A stretch of 64,000 nt of DNA from Paraburkholderia rhizosphaerae (GCF_004366595.1 NZ_SORE01000007.1:62001-126000), one strand, 5' to 3'. Positions 43,834 through 53,456 are shown, counted from the stretch's first letter. The notes: generated by a model from the sequence alone, not told the origin. A program made the numbers and translations.

Positions 43834-46499
43834 GACAGGGCCTCCGAGCCGCTGCCTTTCGTATCGGAGTTCAACATCCGGGCGTAACGCTGGCGATGCG
43901 CTGAACGATCCACTCCATTGCCATCCGCACCGTACTCGAAGAACTGGAAGCCCTGGTTCGCCAATTCACCATTCACCGCATCTCCGCGGAATTCGTCGCT
44001 TACCGGAATGTTGAAAGCGATGCCATTGGCCAGTTCGAGCCGATAAGATTGCGTGCCCGCTCGATGGTCAACTGCAATGTAGCCAGTCGCGTCGGTCACA
44101 CCTTGCGCGACCAACGCACCTCGTGCGAACAGCTTGTACGGAACGTCTTGAGGAATCGCCGCCATCGCGGACGGCGAGGATGCGAGGTTTAGCATCATGC
44201 GCTCAGCCGGCAGGTTATTCGGCAGAACCGTGCTGACTTGCGCGGATGCCGCCGTGGGTTTGTTCCACGATGCGCACTTTTCGAGAATATCCCCCGGCGT
44301 GCAGTTCTCGATTCCATTGGCGCTGATCCTGATGTAAGACCCGCCGGCGCCGATCCAGATCTCCTTGTACGCGGTCAACACCAGACAACCGTCGACGCTG
44401 CTGATGGTCAGGTCCTTCAGCGCGGTCAACGCCATCTCGTCGCCCTGCGCCTGCATCGACACCTTCCCCTTCGCAGCGAGCAGCTTCATGCCCAGCTTCG
44501 CGGCAAACATCGACACCGCGTCGCCCGCAGCGACTGTGAGGCTCCTGGCAACGCCTATATCTCCGTTGCCACCCGCGGTTGCGATAAGGTTCTTGTCGGC
44601 CGCAAGCTGCAAATGGTCGCCGGACACCAGTGCCACGCCTGCGGGCGCGCTAACCAGCACGCCGGCCTTCCTCAATTCGCTCAGCGTGTCATTCAGCAAG
44701 GCCTTCTGCTTTGAATAGTCCGCAGCGATTGCCTCGGCGGCCTGCGCCGCGTTGGCCAGCGACTCCATCTGCTGCAACGCCTGCTCGAGCAGACGCTGGG
44801 CCGGCAGCATATCCAGTTGCTTACCGTCCGCCGTGGCCTGCTCGTGGGCGGAAACGTACACCCCCTTCACGCCACGTACCGCAACGTGTTCGTCCGAACG
44901 AAGTTCCGCACCCTTACCTCGTTCCTTGCGATTCGCATCGACCATGTGCCCGAGATTGAGCTCGCTGTGCTGGTAGGGGCTCATTACATGGACGTGCTCG
45001 TTTCCCTCCTTGTCCTCCATCCGCATCGTGTTGCCGCCGGCTGTCACGATCAGGTTGCGCGTGTGATTCAGATTGTTGACAAGGTCCGGATGCAGGCTAT
45101 CGTGCATCGCACCGATGATCACCGGTCGATCCGGATTGCCCTGCGTGAAGCTGATCGCCACTTCCGCCCCGTCGATCAGCGGAAAGTGATGTCCGTAGTT
45201 ATCGCCGCTATACGGCTTCGCAAACCGCACGGGCCGGCTCGTGCCGCCCGGACTCCATTCATCGAGATCGAACGGCAGCACGATCACATACCAGCCTTGT
45301 TCAGTCAGGTACGCGTACTTGTAATTGCCGGGCGATGTGATACGCGCGGGCAGAATGCCGTCGATCGCCGGACGCTGGATTGCCGTCATCGGCGTGCGCC
45401 AGACCTGATCCGACGGAATCCCCTTGAAAGTCACGCCGTATGACTGGCCGCGACCGCCATGCGATGCGACCGACGTCACTAAAATGCCGTGCTTTGCGTC
45501 GGCGGGTATCGGGTCGACCCGCATGACCTCGCCCGCCTCAAGCCAGAATGGATTGCCCGCCCCCTTGAAGGTGATCTGGCTTGCCAGAAGCGCTTCGTGC
45601 CGCAGACGGGCAATGCGCTTGCCCTCTTCCAGCGTTTCGTAGTGCTCGCCCCAGCGGTAATCGACAGCGTGGGTCGTCTTGTCTTCCCGCGCCGCGTTTT
45701 CTTCGACAAGCAGATTCACGTCCGCCTGACGATGGTTATAGTCGTGCAGCCGCACCGCCTCCGGCACGCGCCGCATTGCCCGGCCAAGAGTCCTGATCGC
45801 ATCCGCGCCGACGCTTTCGAGCCCGGAGTCGCTTCGATGCGGAACCGTGCGCTGCTTGCGCGCGTACGCGTCCAGGTCGTCGCCGAAGACAATGACCGCG
45901 CGGTCTTTGTTCTGCTCCCAGCGGAACCAGATGCCTTCTTCCGCGCAAATGCGCTGGATAAAACCAAACGTCGTTTCGTGATACTGCGTGACGTACTCGT
46001 GGCGCTTGTACTGCGCACGCAGCTGGAACATGAAATCGACGCCGGCCTGGAACCCGTAGTGCCGCAATGTGTCGGTGACAATTTCCTCCACCGACTGCTT
46101 CTGGAACAAACGGCTCGTCACCCCGCGGTTCAAGTCCGCGAGCTTTGGCTCCAGCACCACGCTGTAACGCGTCTCGTCGGCGGACGTTTCAAATTCGTCG
46201 AACTGCGTGATGATGCCGTGGATCGTGTACGCCGGCGGCTTGTCGCTAAACTGCTCCGCGTTCTCTCCAAACATCTTGCGGAGATAGGCGAGGTTCGGAT
46301 CGATTGGATCGACAATAAACTTCGCCGGCCGACCGAGGACCTGGTCCATCGGGATTCCGGCCACTTCGCTCGTGAACTCGATCTCATATCGATACAACTC
46401 ACCAAGCGCATCACGCCCTGTGAATTTCACCACTGAGAAGGGCGCCGGATGTGGCGCCAGCTTCAATTCATAAGCCTGCGAAGGCAGAACCATCGACAT
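43830..46499 (-). CDS. vgrG: T6SS spike protein VgrG with a transthyretin-like C-terminal extension
   Basis: ATG 46499 follows GAGGAGAGG. The 889-residue protein has the gp27-like head (to about 380: YELKLAPHPAPFSVVKFTGR, GIITQFDEFETSADETRYSV, RICAEEGIWFRWEQ). The gp5 OB fold and beta-prism region are marked by RPVRFAKPYSGDNYGHHFPL, DGAEVAISFTQGNPDRPVII and TAGGNTMRMEDKEGNEHVHV. DUF2345 (about 610-740) and an extension complete it. Residues about 780-840 (DVPYKLFARGALVAQGVTDA, GYIAVDHRAGTQSYRLELAN) look like a transthyretin-like domain, which in other VgrGs loads phospholipase D effectors. The phospholipase D gene overlaps its stop. Confidence 0.92.
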   Translation of the reverse strand: MSMVLPSQAYELKLAPHPAPFSVVKFTGRDALGELYRYEIEFTSEVAGIPMDQVLGRPAKFIVDPIDPNLAYLRKMFGENAEQFSDKPPAYTIHGIITQFDEFETSADETRYSVVLEPKLADLNRGVTSRLFQKQSVEEIVTDTLRHYGFQAGVDFMFQLRAQYKRHEYVTQYHETTFGFIQRICAEEGIWFRWEQNKDRAVIVFGDDLDAYARKQRTVPHRSDSGLESVGADAIRTLGRAMRRVPEAVRLHDYNHRQADVNLLVEENAAREDKTTHAVDYRWGEHYETLEEGKRIARLRHEALLASQITFKGAGNPFWLEAGEVMRVDPIPADAKHGILVTSVASHGGRGQSYGVTFKGIPSDQVWRTPMTAIQRPAIDGILPARITSPGNYKYAYLTEQGWYVIVLPFDLDEWSPGGTSRPVRFAKPYSGDNYGHHFPLIDGAEVAISFTQGNPDRPVIIGAMHDSLHPDLVNNLNHTRNLIVTAGGNTMRMEDKEGNEHVHVMSPYQHSELNLGHMVDANRKERGKGAELRSDEHVAVRGVKGVYVSAHEQATADGKQLDMLPAQRLLEQALQQMESLANAAQAAEAIAADYSKQKALLNDTLSELRKAGVLVSAPAGVALVSGDHLQLAADKNLIATAGGNGDIGVARSLTVAAGDAVSMFAAKLGMKLLAAKGKVSMQAQGDEMALTALKDLTISSVDGCLVLTAYKEIWIGAGGSYIRISANGIENCTPGDILEKCASWNKPTAASAQVSTVLPNNLPAERMMLNLASSPSAMAAIPQDVPYKLFARGALVAQGVTDATGYIAVDHRAGTQSYRLELANGIAFNIPVSDEFRGDAVNGELANQGFQFFEYGADGNGVDRSAHRQRYARMLNSDTKGSGSEALS

Positions 46500-46597
46500 A
46501 TCCGACCTCTCCTCACCATCGTGCGACCAGCAAATGGACTCGCGCTGCTGAAACGCCACTCACGGCGTTCCAGCAGTTCACGCGAGTGGCTCACGGA

Positions 46598-48160
46598 TCA
46601 GTTCTTCGCCTTCGGCATTTGCGACACCAGTGACAGCCCGATGTCCATCCCTTCGACCTGGAAGTGCGGCACGATAAACAGCTTGATGCGGAAGAAACCG
46701 GGGTTGTCGTCGATGTCCTCGACCGTCACCTTCGCTTCGCGCAGCGGGTGGGATGCCTGCAATTCGTCACCCGGGTCTTTCATCTCGGTAACAAGGCCCT
46801 TGATCCAGTTGTTCAACTCGAGTTCGAGCAAACGCCGGTCTTTGGTGGTACCGATGTTCTCGCGCTGGATCAGCTTCAGGTAGTGCGCGATGCGCGACAG
46901 CAGGAAAATGTACGGCAGTCGTGCATTGATACGGCTGTTCGCGGTCGCTTCCTTGGTTTCGTACATCGCAGGCTTCTGCGCGGAGTTGGCCGAAAAGAAG
47001 CACGCGAAGTCGTGGTTCTTGTAGAACGACAGTGGAATGAATCCGAGGTTGGCGAACTCGAACTCGCGCGTCTCCGGAATCAGCACCTCGGTGGGGATCT
47101 TCGGCTGTGCGCCGGTGCCCAGGTCGTACAGGTGCACAGGCAGGTCTTCGACCTTGCCGCCCGCCTGTGGGCCGCGAATCTGCACGCACCATCCGTTGTT
47201 GACGAAACTGCGCACCATGTTCGCCGCGAACGCGAATGACGCGTTGACCCACAGGTAACGATCGTGGTCCGGACCTTTGACTGCTTCCTCATAGTTAAAC
47301 GCACGCACCGGGGTCGTGTCTTTCCCATATGGCAACCGTCCCAGCACGCGTGGCATCGTCAGACCGACATAGCGGGCATCGTCCGTATCGCGGAAACTCT
47401 TCCATTTGATGTACTCCGCGCGATCGAAGTAGTTGCCGATGTCCTGTATCGACGCGACCTCTTCCATCGTCTGCTTGCCGAAGAACGCGGCCCCGACCGA
47501 GCCAATGAACGGCATATGCGCGGCCGCCGCGACCTTCGAGATATTGCGCAACAACGCCACGTCCTGCGGCGAATTGGCGAATTCGAAATCGCTGACCATC
47601 GCGCTGACCGGCTGGCCGCCCGGTGTGTCGTATTCCTCGATGTATGTCAGGCGGTACAGACCGCTCTGAATGATCTCCGGCGTGTCTTCGAAGTCGCGCA
47701 TCAGCGCGTCCTTCGACACATCGAGCACTTCAATCTTCGCGTTCTTGCGGAAATCCGTGCGAGACACCAGCATTTTCAGCCCGCGCCAACGCCCTTCCAG
47801 CGCCTGGAAATCCGGGTGATGCATCACCGCGTCCAGTTGACGGCTGATCCGCCGGTCGATCTGGCCGATATGAAAATCGAGCAGCGATTTGTCGAGGCGG
47901 TCGACGGGCTGGCTCGCGTGACTGATCAATTCAAGGAACGCGCCCATGCCGCGCGCGATTCGTTCGTCAGCCGACGCCTCGGACAGCATGTCGCTATCGC
48001 GAAACGCCTCGAGTGGCCGCGCCTCGCTGACGGGCTTCAGATTGATCTTGCTGCACAGTGACGCATACAGGCTGTCGGCGGGATCAAACGACGCAGCCTG
48101 CGGTGCGTTCAGTACGACGGTTTCGGTTTCCCCGTGGCGGGATTCGTTCGGTTGCTTCAT
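46598..48160 (-). CDS. tssC: T6SS contractile sheath large subunit TssC (VipB)
   Basis: The ATG at 48160 gives 520 residues beginning MKQPNESRHGETETVVLNAP, the usual TssC opening; longer upstream codons overlap tssB. Sheath motifs include HHPDFQALEGRWRGLKMLVS, YDTPGGQPVSAMVSDFEFAN, FIGSVGAAFFGKQTMEEVAS and RLPYGKDTTPVRAFNYEEAV. Near the C-terminus is NWIKGLVTEMKDPGDELQAS. TssB-TssC pairs polymerise into the sheath that contracts and drives the Hcp tube. The ribosome site is weak, so translation may depend on tssB, 73 bases upstream. Confidence 0.95.
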   Translation of the reverse strand: MKQPNESRHGETETVVLNAPQAASFDPADSLYASLCSKINLKPVSEARPLEAFRDSDMLSEASADERIARGMGAFLELISHASQPVDRLDKSLLDFHIGQIDRRISRQLDAVMHHPDFQALEGRWRGLKMLVSRTDFRKNAKIEVLDVSKDALMRDFEDTPEIIQSGLYRLTYIEEYDTPGGQPVSAMVSDFEFANSPQDVALLRNISKVAAAAHMPFIGSVGAAFFGKQTMEEVASIQDIGNYFDRAEYIKWKSFRDTDDARYVGLTMPRVLGRLPYGKDTTPVRAFNYEEAVKGPDHDRYLWVNASFAFAANMVRSFVNNGWCVQIRGPQAGGKVEDLPVHLYDLGTGAQPKIPTEVLIPETREFEFANLGFIPLSFYKNHDFACFFSANSAQKPAMYETKEATANSRINARLPYIFLLSRIAHYLKLIQRENIGTTKDRRLLELELNNWIKGLVTEMKDPGDELQASHPLREAKVTVEDIDDNPGFFRIKLFIVPHFQVEGMDIGLSLVSQMPKAKN

Positions 48161-48233
48161 TTCGTTGTCTGCCTGCGTTCGTACGGCTAGGTGATTGCGG
48201 AATGCGGTCAGTGCCGGTTTGTTCGATACACGC

Positions 48234-48746
48234 CTACGCATGTCCCTCCGGCTGCGTAGCCGCGTTTCCAATCTGCGCGAGTTCGCCGCGCAGCCTGTCC
48301 GACAGATGCTTGTCCTTCAGGATTTTTTCGAACTCGCGACGGAACGTGCCGTTGTCGAGCAGGTTCGACTTCAGGTCGCGCAGCAGATTGCGCACCGCAA
48401 GCAATGCCTGCAGTTCGGGAATCTGCCGGGCAACCTGCTCCGGCTCGAAGTCCTTCATCGAGCGGAACGCGAGATTCACCGGCAGCTCGGAGCCGTCGCC
48501 CGCCAGCGTGTTGTGCGCGTCGAGCTTGAGTTCAGGCGCATGGTCGGCCAGCACGGCGTCGAAGTTGTTCTTGTCGATGTTCACCTTCTTGCGCTCGGCG
48601 AGCGGCGCCTGCTCGCGGCCCGCGCTGAAGTCGCCGGCGACCAGCAGTTTCAGCGGCAATTCGACCTTTTTCTGTGCCCCTCCCGTATGCAGGTCCAATG
48701 TAATCGAGACGCGACTCTTCGGAATTTCGCGCTGGAAGCTGTCCAT
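48234..48746 (-). CDS. tssB: T6SS contractile sheath small subunit TssB (VipA)
   Basis: A 170-residue protein with all TssB marks: SFQREIPKSRVSITLDLHTG, KKVELPLKLLVAGDFSAG, ERKKVNIDKNNFDAVL, then LAFRSMKDFEPEQVARQIPE and LLAVRNLLRDLKSNLLDN. AGAGGG precedes the ATG. It is the first gene of the leftward operon and pairs with tssC. Its helical C-terminus mediates the ClpV recycling contact. Confidence 0.95.
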   Translation of the reverse strand: MDSFQREIPKSRVSITLDLHTGGAQKKVELPLKLLVAGDFSAGREQAPLAERKKVNIDKNNFDAVLADHAPELKLDAHNTLAGDGSELPVNLAFRSMKDFEPEQVARQIPELQALLAVRNLLRDLKSNLLDNGTFRREFEKILKDKHLSDRLRGELAQIGNAATQPEGHA

Positions 48747-49278
48747 TCAAGCCCTCTTAAAACTATTCAGATAATGGAATTCCGCAGACCGCATTCAATC
48801 AATGCTGGCGCTCTGCTCAGGATAAACGCGCAAGTCATTATCGCTCAAATAAATTCAAGCAGACTTTTCTCGCAATCGTCCGGCTGATTATGTTCGCATG
48901 AATTTCAAACAAAGAGATACCCCAAAACGACAATTTGACAAAACTTTGCAAACCCCGTCTGAAGGAGTCTTGCCGCCTCTTGCACGTTGTGCTGCGGAAC
49001 CTAGACGGCATAGGAATTCTCCAGATTCAAATATGTGACTGACGCATTTAATTTAACAATTCTTAAATGTCTTTAAATATCTTAAATTCACCGAAATAAC
49101 CATTTGCCATTGATTTATTCATCGCGTACACTCCGCCATCACGAATACCAATCCAGTAAATCAAGCGCACCGCCAATTCGCCTCCATCTGTACCATGACT
49201 TAGGAATTTTCACGTCTCCGTCTTATTGCGATTTCATGGTCGCGTTTTCATAACTCGTAAATTTTCTTAACCACACGC
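48747..49278. promoter_or_regulatory. AT-rich divergent promoter region of the T6SS locus
   Basis: This 532-base gap separates tssB (leftward) and tssK (rightward). It is strongly AT-rich, especially 49,035-49,110 (tttaatttaacaattcttaa), in a GC-rich genome. Promoters of both operons should be here. I found no confident -24/-12 sigma-54 site or single clear -35/-10 pair. AT-rich stretches of this kind are typical targets for H-NS-type silencers (inference). Confidence 0.6.
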
Positions 49279-50631
49279 ATGCGGATCGATAAACCGCTTT
49301 GGCACGAAGGCCTGATCCTTACCCAACAACACTTTCAGCAACAGGAACGGTGGGCTGAGTTCTCGCTGCTCCAAGTGGCCTCGGCCGCGCTCGCCGAGCC
49401 ATGGGGCACGCTTGGCGTCGAGGTCGACGAAGAAGCGCTCGATGCCGGGCGCCTCAAACTCACGCGTTTGAAGCTGCGCTTTCCGGACGGCACACCGTTT
49501 GACACGGCCGTCACCGATGCGCTACCGCCCGCTCGTGACCTCACGCAGGGTCTACCAGCCGATCTGCAAAGTGTTGTGGTTCTGGCCGCGTTGGCATTGC
49601 CGGACGCGAACGGCAACAACTGCCGCTTCGATGAAGCCGCACTCGCGCAGCCGCGCCGCTCGTTCCGGGATTTCGTACGCGTTACCGACCGCAACGGCGC
49701 GGGCGAAACGGAAATCGCCGCGGAGCGCCACGCGGTGCGTCTGTTATTCGATTTCGAGCCGTGCGCGGACGCCACCGTATGTGCAATCGCGCGTCTCACA
49801 CATACGAGCAGCGGTCAATTCAAGCTGGACCATCGCTATGTGCCGCCGTGCCTCACGCTGGCGAGCCATCCGTTGCATATCGAACGCGTCAACCGCGTGG
49901 CGGACATCCTGCTGTCGAAAAGCGTCGCACTCGGTGCGCGGCGCGGCGAGCGCATTGAGCAGGTCACCGAATACGGCGTGGCGGACGTCCAGTTGTTCTG
50001 GCTGCTTCACTGTATTCATGCCGCGTGGCCGCAGCTACGATTCCTCGCGTCTCATTCAGGGCAACCGCCTGAACGCCTGTATGCGGTGCTCGCGCAACTG
50101 ACCAGCGCGTTGATGACGTTCTCGACGGGTGCGCAACTCACCGATGTTCCGTCCTATGACCACGCGCGTGCCGACGAAATCTTTACGCGGCTCGAAACGA
50201 AAATTCGCGAGTTGCTTGACGCGATCATCCCGTCGCGGGTCGTGTCGATCGCGTTGACACACAAAAGTGCAACGACATGGATCGGCCACTTCCTCGACGA
50301 GCGCATCGCCACCCACGCGGCGGACTGGTACCTGTCCGTCAGTTCGTCGCTGCCGCCGTTCGAACTGGTCGAGCAGTTTGCCCGGCTGTGCAAGATCGGC
50401 GCACCGGATGACGTTGAGCACATCGTGAACTCCGCGCTCGCGGGCATTCCGATCAAACCGGTACAACGCGTACCGTCAGCCATCCCGGTCCGCCTTGACA
50501 ACCACTATTTCGCGTTGGACGCCGACGATCCGGCACACGCGCGCATGCTCGCCGCCCATGCGTGCCAGATCTATCTGCCTGCGTCGATTCCCGACGCAGC
50601 ACTTCAACTTCACGCGGTGCTGCGTTCATGA
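49279..50631 (+). CDS. tssK: T6SS baseplate adaptor TssK
   Basis: The 450-residue protein begins MRIDKPLWHEGLILTQQHFQ, the conserved TssK start. It continues with EFSLLQVASAALAEPWGTLG, GRLKLTRLKLRFPDGTPFDT, the middle shoulder domain HRYVPPCLTLASHPLHIERV, and a C-terminal head with THKSATTWIGHFLDERIATH. The head binds TssL/TssM and links baseplate to membrane complex. There is no clear Shine-Dalgarno before the ATG. It leads the rightward operon and overlaps tssL by ATGA. Confidence 0.94.
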   Translation: MRIDKPLWHEGLILTQQHFQQQERWAEFSLLQVASAALAEPWGTLGVEVDEEALDAGRLKLTRLKLRFPDGTPFDTAVTDALPPARDLTQGLPADLQSVVVLAALALPDANGNNCRFDEAALAQPRRSFRDFVRVTDRNGAGETEIAAERHAVRLLFDFEPCADATVCAIARLTHTSSGQFKLDHRYVPPCLTLASHPLHIERVNRVADILLSKSVALGARRGERIEQVTEYGVADVQLFWLLHCIHAAWPQLRFLASHSGQPPERLYAVLAQLTSALMTFSTGAQLTDVPSYDHARADEIFTRLETKIRELLDAIIPSRVVSIALTHKSATTWIGHFLDERIATHAADWYLSVSSSLPPFELVEQFARLCKIGAPDDVEHIVNSALAGIPIKPVQRVPSAIPVRLDNHYFALDADDPAHARMLAAHACQIYLPASIPDAALQLHAVLRS

Positions 50632-51389
50632 GTCTGTTCAATTTCGCTCACCGCCGGGCCGGTTTGGTCGATCGATCGACCGCCGCAACGGGCGCCTCGT
50701 CACCGAGCATGCGCGGCCTGCTGCGCGATACCGCGCTGCTTGTCACTCAATTGGCCACCAGCGGCAACACAAAAAGCTTCGATACATTGCGCAACAAGGC
50801 CAACCAGCGAATCGATGAATTCGCGGCGGCACTGGAACGCTGCGGCTACCCAGACGACGTACGCGAGGACGCGCTCGTTGCGCAATGCGGCCTGATCGAC
50901 GAGATGGCACTCACTTATTTGCCCAGCAACGACCGATCGCGATGGGATGCGCACCCGTTGCAGATCCAGCGTACGAACCGGCACGACGCGGGCGAGCGAG
51001 TGTTCGAACGGCTCGAACACCGGATGCGCGAATCGTCGCCACACGTCGATCTGCTCGAATACTATGCAGACGTTCTCGCACTGGGATTTGTCGGTCGTTA
51101 CGCATCCCCCCGCCGGAAATCGTCGGGACCGGGCGACGCCGAGGGCAACGCAGAACGGGCCGCGTTAGTCGCTGCGCTTAACGCGCAACTGGACACGCTG
51201 CGTCCAGAGCGACATCGGCCAATTGTCGTCAACCGATCGAGCTGGCATATCACGAACTGGCTCTACCGCCTGTCGCCATGGGCGATTGTGTGCGTCGCCA
51301 GCGCAGCGGCCACCGTGGTATGGCTCGTCTGGAGCGCGACGCTCGATGCAAAGCTCGCGAGCCTCGTAGCGCAGGCGGTACACCGATGA
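50628..51389 (+). CDS. tssL: T6SS membrane protein TssL (DotU)
   Basis: ATG 50628 overlaps the tssK stop. The 253-residue protein has the DotU cytoplasmic domain (about 25-180: MRGLLRDTALLVTQLATSGN, ALVAQCGLIDEMALTYLPSN, RVFERLEHRMRE, DLLEYYADVLALGFVGRY). One C-terminal membrane helix follows (about 222-244: SPWAIVCVASAAATVVWLVW). The cytoplasmic hook domain docks TssK and TssE, and the helix packs against TssM. It lacks the C-terminal peptidoglycan-binding domain; the next gene supplies one as a separate protein. Confidence 0.93.
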   Translation: MSLFNFAHRRAGLVDRSTAATGASSPSMRGLLRDTALLVTQLATSGNTKSFDTLRNKANQRIDEFAAALERCGYPDDVREDALVAQCGLIDEMALTYLPSNDRSRWDAHPLQIQRTNRHDAGERVFERLEHRMRESSPHVDLLEYYADVLALGFVGRYASPRRKSSGPGDAEGNAERAALVAALNAQLDTLRPERHRPIVVNRSSWHITNWLYRLSPWAIVCVASAAATVVWLVWSATLDAKLASLVAQAVHR

Positions 51390-53311
51390 GTACGACGTCA
51401 GCAAAGGCGACGGCGTTCGAAAATGCAGCGTCCCAGCCCAGGCCAACGGAGCCATCACCTTTTGAGCACGACGTTCACGGTTCTCCCACGAACGCAATCA
51501 ACCGTGCCAGCGCGAAACCCGTTGAAGCGACGGAACGCGATACGGATGAAGGTCTTGGTTACCCGTTTCGCTCCGTTGTAGCGTTCGCGGCGGTGCTCGC
51601 GCTCGCTGTTCTATGGCTCGTGCTGCCTGTCGGTCGCGCGCTGGCGTCGCTGAGCACCGTGGTAATCGGATTGCTTGCACTCGTGCTCGTGTGGACGCGG
51701 ACCCGCCAGATCGCGTTGGCTCGCGCGCAAAATGCGCAAGTGCTAACTGCGCTCGGCATCGCAGCTGCGGAAATCCCCGTCCGATTGCGTACACGCATGC
51801 CGCTTGTTCTCGTCACCGGCGATGGCTTGCCCGCACTATTCGATCGCGACGGCGACACGCGTTTCGCGTATGTCGGCGACGGTGCGATCTGGTTGCGCGC
51901 CGACCGGCATCAAGACGTACCGAGGCTGTCGGTCGCGGTCAGACAATGGCGCGACGGACGCGCACCAGACGGCGTTGTGCTGTCAATCGCGCCCGCGCTG
52001 CACGCGGGTGTCGACGGGCTGACACAACGGCTGCGCAGGTTGCGTGAAGCATTGGCAGATGCATCACGGATGCTCGGCGCGCGCTTGCCGACCTACGTCG
52101 CGATCTATCAGCGCAGCGCCACCGCGAAGCGGCTCATCGGATCGTCCGACGGACCGGCGGGTGACGCGACCACGTCAGCAGCACTGCAGGCAACCGGTTC
52201 ATCGCCTGGCGTCGCCACGCCTCAGTGGTATGGCGTTTCATCAGACGTACCCCTCGCGTCGCAAGAATTTGATCAACGTGCACGCGAACATCGCATTGAC
52301 GCCGTCCTTCGCGCCGCAGAAGCAGAAGCGCGACAAACAGGCACATCGGGCATCAGCGCCGCGGCCCGCGCCGCCGCGCTCGCGTCGCTCGTCGACTGGA
52401 CCGGGCGTGCCGTGCTCGACGTGCTGACCGATCATCGGCAGCCGTCCGCGCCGTGCGCGCTGTATGGCGTGGGCTGGATCGATTGCGGCCCCGCAACGGG
52501 CTCGGGCAAGCCATGGGAACTCGACGTCGAATCCCAAACGGCAGTCGTGCCGGCGAGCGTCGCCGCGTCCCCAGCGCCGTGGCCGCAGCCGCAGCCGCTC
52601 ATTCGCGCGATGCCGCGGCGGCTCTGGGTGTCGCCACGAGTCGCCGCGCTCGCGCACGCATTCGCCCTTACCGCGTGCGCGGCCGGCGTCGCCTTCTGGG
52701 GCGCCACGTTGAACAACACGAAACTGCTCGATCGCGTCAGCGCCGATCTCGGACGGTACGCGACGATCCCGCCGTCGCACGACGCAGCCCGACGGGACGC
52801 ACTGCGCGCGCTCGTTGCCGATCGCGACCAGCTCGACCATTTCGCGCGCCTGGGTATCCCCCTGCAACTGTCGTTCGGCATGTACCGCGGCGCGCAACTG
52901 ATCCCCGTGCTCAACGACGCGATTTCGACCTATCAGCCGCCACCGGCGCCACCGATGGTCGTCACGCTCGACAGCATGTCGCTATTCGACAGCGGCAAGG
53001 CGCAACTCAAGTCCGGCTCGACACGCGCGATGGTCAGCGCGCTCGACTTGATCAAGTCGAATCCGGACAAGCGGATCCTGGTCGCGGGTCACACTGACGC
53101 CATCGGCAATCCGGACAGCAATCTGAAGCTGTCGGTCGCGCGGGCCGCCGCGGTACGCGACTGGCTGACTGACGCTTCCGGTATTCCCGCCACGCAATTT
53201 GCGATTCAGGGATATGGCGACACGCGGCCCATCGCCAGCAACGACTCGCCCGAAGGACGCGAAAAAAACCGTCGAGTCGAGATCACACTCGTACCCGATC
53301 CGGCGCGATAG
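51386..53311 (+). CDS. OmpA-family T6SS membrane protein with an IcmF-like region
   Basis: ATG 51386 overlaps the tssL stop. The 641-residue protein has two membrane helices near 55-100, then a region (about 135-245) built like a TssM/IcmF cytoplasmic domain: MPLVLVTGDGLPALFDRDGD, GRAPDGVVLSIAPALHAG and LRRLREALADASRMLGARLP then TYVAIYQR. A third helix is near 425-445. The C-terminal OmpA domain (about 530-640: SMSLFDSGKAQLKSG, VAGHTDAIGNPDSNLKLSVA, GYGDTRPIASN, REKNRRVEITLV) should bind peptidoglycan. It anchors the membrane complex to the cell wall, as TagL or evolved TssL do elsewhere. No Walker motif is seen. Confidence 0.88.
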   Translation: MSTTSAKATAFENAASQPRPTEPSPFEHDVHGSPTNAINRASAKPVEATERDTDEGLGYPFRSVVAFAAVLALAVLWLVLPVGRALASLSTVVIGLLALVLVWTRTRQIALARAQNAQVLTALGIAAAEIPVRLRTRMPLVLVTGDGLPALFDRDGDTRFAYVGDGAIWLRADRHQDVPRLSVAVRQWRDGRAPDGVVLSIAPALHAGVDGLTQRLRRLREALADASRMLGARLPTYVAIYQRSATAKRLIGSSDGPAGDATTSAALQATGSSPGVATPQWYGVSSDVPLASQEFDQRAREHRIDAVLRAAEAEARQTGTSGISAAARAAALASLVDWTGRAVLDVLTDHRQPSAPCALYGVGWIDCGPATGSGKPWELDVESQTAVVPASVAASPAPWPQPQPLIRAMPRRLWVSPRVAALAHAFALTACAAGVAFWGATLNNTKLLDRVSADLGRYATIPPSHDAARRDALRALVADRDQLDHFARLGIPLQLSFGMYRGAQLIPVLNDAISTYQPPPAPPMVVTLDSMSLFDSGKAQLKSGSTRAMVSALDLIKSNPDKRILVAGHTDAIGNPDSNLKLSVARAAAVRDWLTDASGIPATQFAIQGYGDTRPIASNDSPEGREKNRRVEITLVPDPAR

Positions 53312-53366
53312 CCGACGTCAGAGGGCGAGCCGTGCAAAGAGACCCACACATCGATTCGTTTTAGTC

Positions 53367-53415
53367 CCCGAAGCACCCCGCTTCGGGAATCGGAAACCCC
53401 GGAGCGAGCTCCGGG
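53367..53415 (+). promoter_or_regulatory. two tandem GC-rich hairpins in the hcp leader
   Basis: Hairpin 1: CCCGAAGC (53367-53374) pairs with GCTTCGGG (53380-53387) around five bases. Hairpin 2: CCCGGAG (53398-53404) pairs with CTCCGGG (53409-53415) around CGAG. They lie between the OmpA-family stop and hcp, with no T tract. They could terminate part of the upstream transcription, or stabilise a processed hcp mRNA. Confidence 0.7.
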
Positions 53416-53456
53416 CGATTGTTGCAGTACGTAGCAAGTTCAGGAGGGAGTGAAAG

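Noticed and set aside
49290..49320. Possible sigma-54 promoter (TTTGGCACG) at the start of tssK
   Set aside because: The -12 half is not at the required spacing, and the match lies inside the tssK coding sequence.
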